Assembly (NCBI GenBank): GCA_964433675.1 | Contig: CAYSSJ010000011.1 | Location: forward strand, 1-64,000 | Direction of reading: 5' to 3' | Length of the DNA stretch: 64,000 nt | From: CAYSSJ01 sp964433675 | GTDB taxonomy: Bacteria; Cloacimonadota; Cloacimonadia; Cloacimonadales; TCS61 | In this document: in pieces, positions 32,686 through 39,996 of the stretch | Numbering within the stretch: the first letter of the stretch is position 1 | Layout of the letters: the number at the start of each line of letters is the position of its first letter | The notes under the pieces: generated by a model | The model's database searches: none | What the model saw: only the letters and a program-made list of their open reading frames with translations | Told to the model about the DNA's origin: nothing | Translations under genes and position numbers: made by a program

Positions 32686-33820
32686 TATCGAGCATCTTTA
32701 TCCGCTCTACTACTATAGCTGCTATCGAAAGAGTAACTATAGTGATAAGAAAAGTGATGATACAAAAACGAGCTCTACTGGGCTTACTTCTCAGTCCGGC
32801 TGGGATAGCTTGATCTAGCACTTCGATTGTCGGTAGATCTTTTATCTCATCAATCCTTGCTTCTTCATATATGGGATAGAGATATTCGTAAATTTTGGTT
32901 TGAATTTCCATAGTTAACTCCAATTCCATATATTGCAAGCCCAAATCAGGCAAATCTTTCAAATTCAGAACGAATAGCTTCTCTTCTCTTTTATCTACAT
33001 GTTCCAGATCGGCGATTCTTTGTTTCAAGAGTTGATTCTTTGCTTCTAGCTTTGCTATCATCGGCGAGGATGGTTCGATGAACTGCCGATTGAAATCCAA
33101 CTCAATTTCCGTAGTTACTTGCTCTGAGATAATATCGGAGTATAGGTCAACCAAATTCATCGCCTGTAATTCCAAATCTATCACATTGTGTTGTTTTTGG
33201 AACTTATTAATTTCGTTGGCAATTGAATCTATCTTCGCTTTGACGTTAGTCAATCTTTCCTCAATGAATTCTCGCTTTTGACGTCCTTTGGTCATCCGGT
33301 TTTCCAAATTATGTCTATCCAACAATTCGATATAGTAATTGGCGATATCAGCAGAGAGGTGCTTATCTTTGGTCTCTGTATTAAGGGTTATTATGCCGGT
33401 CTCCCTATCCAGATTTACATCTTTTACTTTTTTATTCAAAGCCTCTACTGCTTCTTCCATTTCAACCCGCTCATCTTCATCTTCAATCTCGAAGTAAGCT
33501 ATCAGATCGAACTTGCGGACCACATTCTCAGAAAAAGTTCTACTATTGATAATTGCTATCATTTCCAATGCATTGACCTGAATTTGCGGACCAAGCATTG
33601 ATAGTCCCATTCCCAATAACTGCGAACCTGCCAAAGGCATCGTTGCTCTTTGTTCCTGCAAAGGCATAAACTTGGCCGTAGATACCCAGTATTTTGGAAC
33701 CAACATAATATAAACCACTGCTATAAGCGAAACAATCAAGGTGGGAAATATAATCATTTTCTTATACTTAAGCAGTATAGCTATAATATCAAGTATTTCA
33801 ATATGTTTAGATTTCATCAT
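32633..33820 (-). CDS. Polysaccharide chain-length determinant (Wzz-like)
   Basis: A 395-residue protein of the Wzz/polysaccharide co-polymerase family. It has a membrane segment at about 21-42 (MIIFPTLIVSLIAVVYIMLV) and a periplasmic coiled-coil domain (EFIEERLTNVKAKIDSIANEIN, residues about 170-280). The signature proline-rich stretch DQAIPAGLRSKPSRARF comes just before the second membrane segment (about 355-375). There is no tyrosine kinase domain. It sets the chain length made by the adjacent polymerase. It is the first gene of the leftward operon. Confidence 0.88.
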   Translation of the reverse strand: MMKSKHIEILDIIAILLKYKKMIIFPTLIVSLIAVVYIMLVPKYWVSTAKFMPLQEQRATMPLAGSQLLGMGLSMLGPQIQVNALEMIAIINSRTFSENVVRKFDLIAYFEIEDEDERVEMEEAVEALNKKVKDVNLDRETGIITLNTETKDKHLSADIANYYIELLDRHNLENRMTKGRQKREFIEERLTNVKAKIDSIANEINKFQKQHNVIDLELQAMNLVDLYSDIISEQVTTEIELDFNRQFIEPSSPMIAKLEAKNQLLKQRIADLEHVDKREEKLFVLNLKDLPDLGLQYMELELTMEIQTKIYEYLYPIYEEARIDEIKDLPTIEVLDQAIPAGLRSKPSRARFCIITFLITIVTLSIAAIVVERIKMLDNEENKPKIDEIKKYLKF

Positions 33821-33866
33821 TACTTCCTATATTTTTTTATGCATTTTTTTTTAATCCTCACTACTA

Positions 33867-33872
33867 TGTCAA
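33867..33872 (-). promoter_or_regulatory. Possible -35 box upstream of the polysaccharide operon
   Basis: The minus strand reads TTGACA about 50 bases before the Wzz start, in the short gap behind the exonuclease III gene. A matching -10 is unclear (AT-rich AAAAAAT region), so this is only a suggestion that the operon has its own promoter. Confidence 0.3.
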
Positions 33873-33894
33873 CAGAATATTAGAGTATCGGATG

Positions 33895-34659
33895 CTAACT
33901 CTTGATATCTATACCGATCGGACAATGATCCGACCCCATGATATCCTGTCTTATATATGCGTTTTCAACATTATCAATAAACTCTTTGTTAACAAAGAAA
34001 TAATCTATGCGCCAGCCAATATTCCTTCTGCGAGCTCCAAAACGATAAGTCCACCAAGAATATTGTTCCGGACGGTCGTCAAAATATCTAAAAGTATCGA
34101 TATAACCATGCTCTACCAGTTTATCCAACCACTTCCTCTCGATCGGTAAGAATCCGGAGATATCTTCATTATCTTTTGGATTTGCCAGATCGATCTCTTT
34201 GTGAGCAGTATTGAAATCGCCGCATATTATTAGATTCTTACCCTCAGCTCTGAGCGATTCCATCAAATCGAACATACGGTCATAGTAGTCGAGCTTATAC
34301 TGCAATCGCTCTTCGTTCATCTTACCATTTGGGAAATAACAATTAATCAGAGTAAACTCATCATACTCTGCTATGATCAACCTACCCTCTTTGTCAAAAT
34401 CCGGATCGCCGATAGAATAGTTTATTGCTTTCGGTTTTAGTCTGGAAAACAGAGCAACCCCCGAATAGCCTTTCTTCTGAGCAAAGTTCCAATATTTATG
34501 ATAAGTTTGTAGTTGTTTTATCTCTTCCGGGATCTGTTCTTTCTGCAATTTAGTTTCCTGAATTGCCAAGATATCCGGTTTTTCTTGATTGATAAATTCA
34601 CAGAAGTTTTTTCTTACTACCGCTCGTAATCCGTTTACATTCCATGACAGAATATTCAT
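33895..34659 (-). CDS. xth: Exodeoxyribonuclease III
   Basis: A 254-residue AP endonuclease/3'-5' exonuclease of the ExoIII family in base excision repair. Motifs are LSWNVNGLRAVVRK, DILAIQETKL with the metal-binding Glu, GYSGVALFSR, NLIICGDFNTAHKEIDLANPK with Asp and Asn, YSWWTYRFGARRRNIGWRIDYFF, and MGSDHCPI with the catalytic Asp-His. I choose ATG 34659, which has proper spacing to GAGG. It follows directly after the endonuclease III gene, so the two repair enzymes form a pair. Confidence 0.95.
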   Translation of the reverse strand: MNILSWNVNGLRAVVRKNFCEFINQEKPDILAIQETKLQKEQIPEEIKQLQTYHKYWNFAQKKGYSGVALFSRLKPKAINYSIGDPDFDKEGRLIIAEYDEFTLINCYFPNGKMNEERLQYKLDYYDRMFDLMESLRAEGKNLIICGDFNTAHKEIDLANPKDNEDISGFLPIERKWLDKLVEHGYIDTFRYFDDRPEQYSWWTYRFGARRRNIGWRIDYFFVNKEFIDNVENAYIRQDIMGSDHCPIGIDIKS

Positions 34660-34661
34660 CA

Positions 34662-35324
34662 TCACCTCGCTTTTTTTGATAAGCTTTCCACGCCAATACG
34701 TTCACATTCATCATATATCGGACAAGCATTGCATTTTGGATTGCGTGGTCGGCAAATATTCTGCCCAAATGCTACCAGATAAGAATTGAACATCAGCCAA
34801 TACTGGGGTGGCAGAGATTGGCGTAGTGCCATTTCTGTCTCAAATGGCGTTTTGGTGTTTACCAATCCCAATCTGTTCGATATCCTATGTACATGCACAT
34901 CCACACAGATAGCCGCTTTTTTGAATGCTATTGTCCTCACCAAATTCGCTGTCTTCCTCCCCACTCCGGGAAGCTGGAGAAGATCATCTATTTTATCCGG
35001 GACAGTATTGTCGAATTCTGTTTCCAAAACATCGGGTAATTTCTGTAAATACTTTGCTTTATTATGATAAAAACCGACCGGATAGATCAACTTTTCGATT
35101 TCTGTCAAACTCAATTGTTTCAGATCTTCCGGCTTATCCACTTTCTCGAAGAGTTTTTTTACTACTTTGGAAGTGGTTTCATCTTTGGTGCGCGCACTAA
35201 GGATTGTAGTTACCAATATTTTGAAAGGATCCTTGGTTTGTGCTTCTACCAGATCTACTACAGGTGTGTTGTATTTCTCAAATTCACTTTTCAGTTTTTT
35301 GTATATCACATCAATATTCTGCAT
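34662..35324 (-). CDS. nth: Endonuclease III
   Basis: A 220-residue DNA glycosylase/AP lyase for oxidised pyrimidines. It has the helix-hairpin-helix LPGVGRKTANLV with the catalytic Lys in the LPGVGRKT loop, the conserved Asp in CVDVHVHRISNRLGL, and the C-terminal 4Fe-4S cluster ligands in C-x6-C-x2-C-x5-C (ICRPRNPKCNACPIYDEC). Length matches the family. It is co-directional with exonuclease III downstream, which processes its products. Confidence 0.95.
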   Translation of the reverse strand: MQNIDVIYKKLKSEFEKYNTPVVDLVEAQTKDPFKILVTTILSARTKDETTSKVVKKLFEKVDKPEDLKQLSLTEIEKLIYPVGFYHNKAKYLQKLPDVLETEFDNTVPDKIDDLLQLPGVGRKTANLVRTIAFKKAAICVDVHVHRISNRLGLVNTKTPFETEMALRQSLPPQYWLMFNSYLVAFGQNICRPRNPKCNACPIYDECERIGVESLSKKAR

Positions 35325-35428
35325 AAGGCGATCATGATTACCACGCGTCTTTGAGACGGTTTAAAATCGTCACACTAAACATTGCCAAATTCATATAGAT
35401 CATATATACTACAAATTCCTCGAAAAAT

Positions 35429-35505
35429 TGGTCGGGATGACTGGATTTGAACCAGCGACCTTTCGCCCCCCAGACGAACGCGCTACCTAGCTGCGCCACA
35501 TCCCG
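35429..35505 (-). tRNA. tRNA-Pro (GGG)
   Basis: A 77-base cloverleaf on the minus strand. The acceptor stem CGGGATG pairs with CATCCCG, the anticodon stem TTCGT/GCGAA holds loop CTGGGGG with anticodon GGG, and GGTTCAAATCC forms the T loop. Discriminator A and CCA are encoded, followed by ATTTTT which may terminate it. It decodes CCC/CCU. It lies between nth and the ABC-F gene. Confidence 0.95.
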
Positions 35506-35612
35506 ACGAAAGACAGATTTTGAACTATCTACTATGATGACAAGCATTTTTTTTGAGCAATACATCATTTGACATTTATTTGGGGGTTTACAATTTGGTT
35601 TCGAGGTAAAAA

Positions 35613-37502
35613 ATGAGTATAGTGGCTATATCCGATCTGAAACATACACTGGGGAATCGGCAATTGTTCGATTCCGTCAGCCTCACTTTGGAATATAATA
35701 GTAAGATTGGACTCATTGGGAAAAATGGCTCGGGGAAAACGACCTTGTTTAAAATCATCCTCGGAGAGATTCTTCCGGAAAATGGTGTGATAAATAGAGC
35801 GAAAAATAAAAATATCGGCTATCTATCTCAGGAACCTCAACTACCACAAGATACAACACTCTATGATTTTGTGCTCCACTCACGTCAGGATTTTATCGCC
35901 CTGAAAAAAAAGTTGGAAGATGCACAACATCAACTCACTTTGCAAAATTCGGAGGAAAATCTAAAAAATTTAGAAAGAATTCAGCACCAATTCGAGCTGA
36001 TAGATGGTTACAACTTCGAGACTGAGCTGAAATTGGTCCTCACCGGACTGAATTTCCCCATCTCCTGTTGGAACCGGAAAATATCCACCTTTAGCGGTGG
36101 TGAACTAACCCGTATCCAATTAGCACAATTGCTTCTGGGAGCACACGATCTTCTCCTTTTAGATGAACCCACCAATCACCTTGATCTCACTATGATTATT
36201 TGGTTGGAATCATACTTGCGAAACTCGGATAAACCTTATGTAATCATTTCTCACGATAGAAAATTTTTGGATAAGACTGTTACCAAGATATTGGAGCTCA
36301 AAGACGGTAAACTGAATAAATACACAGGCAACTACAGCACCTATGAATCCCAATCTGCCCTGCAAAAAGAGACTTTGCTAAGAGAATATCAAAAACAGCA
36401 GAAAAAGATAAAACAAGCCGAAGAGTTCATTCAGAAGAATATCGTGCGAGACTCCACGACTGCGCGTGCCAAAAGCCGCCGAAAAATGTTAGAAAAAATG
36501 GATCTTATCGAGCTTCCAAAAGAATCTAAAAATTTAGAGCTCACTTTCGAAACCGACGACAGAAGTGGGAATGATGTGTTCATATTTGAAGATGTCAGTT
36601 TTGGCTTCGAAGATGCTCCTCTCGCCCGAAATGTCTCTCTGCGTATAGGTTATCAGGATAGAATTGCGGTAATTGGGAAAAACGGTTGCGGAAAAACCAC
36701 TTTCTTGAATATTTTGAATGGCAGTCAGAAACAACAATCCGGTATAGTTAAAATGGGAGCCAATCTCAAGATAGGTTATTACGATCAGATGCAGAGCGGA
36801 TTGGACGAAAGCATAACGGTGATGGATACGATCTGGTCTTTGGTACCTTTGGAAACGCAAGGTTATGTGCGAGGCTACTTGGCTAAATTCGGGTTCTATA
36901 CCGACGATCTGGAGAAAAAGGTCGGTTTATTAAGTGGCGGTGAACGGGCAAGGTTGCATCTGGCAAAATTGATACATGAGCGACCGAATCTGTTGCTTTT
37001 GGATGAACCTACCAATCATCTCGATATACCGCTCATATCCAGCTTGGAAAAAGCTCTGCAAGAATATGACGGAACCGTCGTATTCGTCTCTCACGATCGC
37101 TATTTTATCGATAATGTGGCGACTAAGAAATTTGTCTTTTTAAACAACACCATCTCCGAAACAGATGCGGATATAGAGATTATCTTGCAAGAAGAACCAA
37201 AACAAAAACAGAAAACTAAACCACGCAATACCAAAACCCGGCGGATAAATCCCATACTTCTAAAAAAATTAGAGACTGAGATCGAAGCTATATATCAAAA
37301 AATTGATCAGATTGATGACGCTATCAATCAAAACGAAGCTGTTTACTCCGATGAAAACTCATATAATGATCCAAATAAGATTATCGAAATTACCAAAAAG
37401 ATAAAAACTCTAAAAGAGGATAAGCATAATCTCAAAGAAGAAGTAGATCTGCTGGAACATAAATATCTGCAATATATCGAGCATAATGAGGTAAACGCAT
37501 GA
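35613..37502 (+). CDS. ABC-F family ATPase (Uup/YdiF-like)
   Basis: A 629-residue soluble protein with two ABC domains and no membrane part. Walker A motifs are GKNGSGKTT and GKNGCGKTT, signature motifs FSGGE and LSGGE, and Walker B motifs LLLLDEPTNHLDL twice. The linker is charged and helical (QKQQKKIKQAEEFIQKNI), and the last 70 residues form a coiled coil as in Uup and YdiF. ABC-F proteins bind the ribosome E site and relieve stalling; some give antibiotic protection, which cannot be judged here. Its stop overlaps the next start by four bases. Confidence 0.92.
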   Translation: MSIVAISDLKHTLGNRQLFDSVSLTLEYNSKIGLIGKNGSGKTTLFKIILGEILPENGVINRAKNKNIGYLSQEPQLPQDTTLYDFVLHSRQDFIALKKKLEDAQHQLTLQNSEENLKNLERIQHQFELIDGYNFETELKLVLTGLNFPISCWNRKISTFSGGELTRIQLAQLLLGAHDLLLLDEPTNHLDLTMIIWLESYLRNSDKPYVIISHDRKFLDKTVTKILELKDGKLNKYTGNYSTYESQSALQKETLLREYQKQQKKIKQAEEFIQKNIVRDSTTARAKSRRKMLEKMDLIELPKESKNLELTFETDDRSGNDVFIFEDVSFGFEDAPLARNVSLRIGYQDRIAVIGKNGCGKTTFLNILNGSQKQQSGIVKMGANLKIGYYDQMQSGLDESITVMDTIWSLVPLETQGYVRGYLAKFGFYTDDLEKKVGLLSGGERARLHLAKLIHERPNLLLLDEPTNHLDIPLISSLEKALQEYDGTVVFVSHDRYFIDNVATKKFVFLNNTISETDADIEIILQEEPKQKQKTKPRNTKTRRINPILLKKLETEIEAIYQKIDQIDDAINQNEAVYSDENSYNDPNKIIEITKKIKTLKEDKHNLKEEVDLLEHKYLQYIEHNEVNA

Positions 37503-38473
37503 AAGTAGGATTTACCTCGAGCTTGCCGGTAGAAGTTATCTTTGCTGCCGGACATACACCGGTGGATTTGAACAATATCTTCATAAACAATGCACCGATG
37601 GAATTGGTAGAAAACGCCGAATATGCCGGCTATCCACGCAATATCTGCGCTTGGATCAAAGGTATTTATTCAACAGTTTTGCACCACGATATCGATGCCG
37701 TGATCGGCGTGATGGAAGGAGATTGCTCCAATACCCATTCTTTGATGTGGACTCTGCAAGATCAGGGTATTGAAGTTATACCCTTCGCTTTTCCTTATGA
37801 TAAAGATCCCGCCAAACTAGATAATGAAATCTCCAAATTGGAAGCGCATTTTCAGACTTCCAGAATTGAAACTCAAGCATATAAAACCAGGTTGGACCAG
37901 ATCAGGAAAAAGCTCATATACCTCGATAAACTTACTTATCAAAAACAACTGGTCTCCGGTTTTGAAAATCATTATTGGTTGGTGAATTCATCTGACTTTT
38001 GGGGAGATCCGGATATATTTGAGGAAGATCTGGATTGTTTTCTAACTGAAGCTGAAAAACGTAAACCGATCTACTGCAAGCATAGACTGGCATATCTGGG
38101 TGTGCCTCCGATTATCCCAGATTTATACGATTATCTACAATCGCTCGGTTGCTTAGTGGTTTTCAATGAAATTCAGCGTCAATTCAGTATGCCCTATCTC
38201 GCTGAAAATATCATAGACCAGTATTTGCATTACACTTATCCATATAGTATTTTTGAGCGCTTGGAAGATATAAAACCGGCGATCGAACAGAGGGCGATCG
38301 ATGCCTGCCTTAGTTACGCTCAAGCTTTTTGTCATCGTCAGATCGATACGATGTTGATAAAGAAGTATCTTGATATACCTGTGCTGATGATCGAGGGCGA
38401 TAATCCTCAGCTATTGGACAATAGAACGAAGATCCGCTTGGAAAGCTTCGTTGATATGATGGATCACAGATAA
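37499..38473 (+). CDS. 2-hydroxyacyl-CoA dehydratase D-component-like protein (HgdB family)
   Basis: A 324-residue protein of the HgdB/FldC superfamily. It has the N-terminal GFTSSLPVEVIFAAGHTPVDLNNIF, then NICAWIKGIY with a Cys, and MEGDCSNTHSLMWTL, where family members hold cluster-ligating Cys. Near the end come ACLSYAQAFCHRQIDTML and LMIEGDNPQL. Known members bind a 4Fe-4S cluster and dehydrate 2-hydroxyacyl-CoA together with an activator ATPase. There is no activator or partner subunit nearby, so the substrate is open. ATGA overlap with the ABC-F gene. Confidence 0.8.
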   Translation: MKVGFTSSLPVEVIFAAGHTPVDLNNIFINNAPMELVENAEYAGYPRNICAWIKGIYSTVLHHDIDAVIGVMEGDCSNTHSLMWTLQDQGIEVIPFAFPYDKDPAKLDNEISKLEAHFQTSRIETQAYKTRLDQIRKKLIYLDKLTYQKQLVSGFENHYWLVNSSDFWGDPDIFEEDLDCFLTEAEKRKPIYCKHRLAYLGVPPIIPDLYDYLQSLGCLVVFNEIQRQFSMPYLAENIIDQYLHYTYPYSIFERLEDIKPAIEQRAIDACLSYAQAFCHRQIDTMLIKKYLDIPVLMIEGDNPQLLDNRTKIRLESFVDMMDHR

Positions 38474-38474
38474 T

Positions 38475-39983
38475 TCAGAATCTGTACTGCCCACCTAAAA
38501 CGAATCTGCGCTTCTCTTTTGGGAAGTCTCTTCCTAAATAGCGATAATAGTCCTCATCAAGTAAGTTCTGTATCTCTGCAAATGCGGACACCCTTTCTCC
38601 TAGTGCATAAGAGCCATAGAGATCAAACAGGAGTGCATTATCCATATCCCGATCTTGCTGACGATATTTATCATTTATCTTGCCTGCAGTATAGTTCGCT
38701 ACCAAAACAGTCTTTAATGAACCTTTTTCATAAGTTATAGAAGTATTTATTGTGTTTCCAGGCAAAAAAGGAATTTCATCATCGTAGATATGATAGGCTA
38801 CCCCAATTTCCCAAAATAAATTATCCCAACTATATGCTGCTTTTAGTGAAACAGTTTGCTTTAGAAGATCAGTAAAAATTTTATAATAAACTTGGTGGTA
38901 TATGTTATCCGAGTTATCTGTATAGAGGGCATCGCGTATCAGATAGTCTTTATCTTTTTCCCATCTGACATTATAGGAGAGGGTGAGAGGAACAAAACTA
39001 TTATGAAGTAGAGCGACTGTACTATTCAAAGGAGCTTTCCCGATCCGATAATCTTCTCTTATCCACTGAAATTGATTTTCTTTGAAATCATTGATCCGGT
39101 TTCTTTCTACTAGTACAGGCTTGTTTTCAATCCTCAATTTCATACTATTGGTAAGCTCAACTTCCTTGTATAAATTCAAGGAAGCATAGATATCATCTTT
39201 ATCTGCTGCCAACCACACACCAATTTGATCCAGATAAGGATTCAATGCTAGATTTATTGATTTAGCACCCGCATGACCATAACCGCCATGTAAATAAATA
39301 AGCTCTCCATCTAATTTATTTGCCAGCCAGCTTGTCTTTAACCCGTAATGAAACTCCTCTTTGTCGATTTTATCCCAACTAGGCTCGAGTTCCTGCGTTC
39401 CGGTGAACAAACTACCCCTCAACTGTAATTTTGTAATAGAAACATCGTCATTTAGACTGATCTTTGGTGTCTGATAGGATAAACCAATCTCGCGTATATC
39501 TGTCTCAAGATATGGTTCTTTTACGGTAAACAATCCACCTCTGAGATCCAGAGTGAACCTATGATCGGCAAATTTATTCTGCCAGAAGGCACTATATGTA
39601 TTGGATCTCCAACTGGTAGTAGGCTGATCATGATTGTAGTTTAAATTCAAATTTAACCAAGGTTTATCCTGCGAGTAGGAAGCTAATTTTGCATGGACAT
39701 AAACAGGATGACCGATCATAAGCATAGCACTCAAGTTGGATTCATCATATTCTTCCTCAATCATTTTATTGGGAGAAGATAGATAAACTTGGGGCTCATG
39801 ATCGAACCTCTCTTTCTCATAAATAATCCAATGATTCTGCAAATCATCGTCATATCGTCTATAATCGGGCAATAGTTCGGACTCGCCATAGATAAATATA
39901 TCGCCCAAATCAAGAGAATCTTGGGCTGATAGAGCTGTGGCAAGTACTAGGATTATTATCAGATAGCTGCAGCGATAACTCAT
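38475..39983 (-). CDS. TonB receptor-like outer-membrane barrel without plug
   Basis: A 502-residue protein starting at ATG 39983 (GGGGGA upstream) with signal peptide SYLIIILVLATALSAQ. The mature start DSLDLGDIFIYGE recalls the short region before the barrel in TonB-dependent receptors, but the plug domain is missing. The rest is strand-like with alternating residues, ending FAEIQNLLDEDYYRYLGRDFP and a C-terminal RFVLGGQYRF with the aromatic end of barrel proteins. It follows a TPR protein on the same strand, 13 bases away, as in SusC-like or TPR-coupled systems. The ligand is unknown. Confidence 0.75.
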   Translation of the reverse strand: MSYRCSYLIIILVLATALSAQDSLDLGDIFIYGESELLPDYRRYDDDLQNHWIIYEKERFDHEPQVYLSSPNKMIEEEYDESNLSAMLMIGHPVYVHAKLASYSQDKPWLNLNLNYNHDQPTTSWRSNTYSAFWQNKFADHRFTLDLRGGLFTVKEPYLETDIREIGLSYQTPKISLNDDVSITKLQLRGSLFTGTQELEPSWDKIDKEEFHYGLKTSWLANKLDGELIYLHGGYGHAGAKSINLALNPYLDQIGVWLAADKDDIYASLNLYKEVELTNSMKLRIENKPVLVERNRINDFKENQFQWIREDYRIGKAPLNSTVALLHNSFVPLTLSYNVRWEKDKDYLIRDALYTDNSDNIYHQVYYKIFTDLLKQTVSLKAAYSWDNLFWEIGVAYHIYDDEIPFLPGNTINTSITYEKGSLKTVLVANYTAGKINDKYRQQDRDMDNALLFDLYGSYALGERVSAFAEIQNLLDEDYYRYLGRDFPKEKRRFVLGGQYRF

Positions 39984-39996
39984 GGCATAATCCCCC

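Noticed and set aside
35338..35568. Minus-strand open frame of 76 codons
   Set aside because: It runs through the tRNA-Pro gene and has no ribosome site.
35569..35604. Promoter TTGACA...TACAAT before the ABC-F gene
   Set aside because: The spacer is only 14 bases, too short for a normal sigma-70-type promoter.
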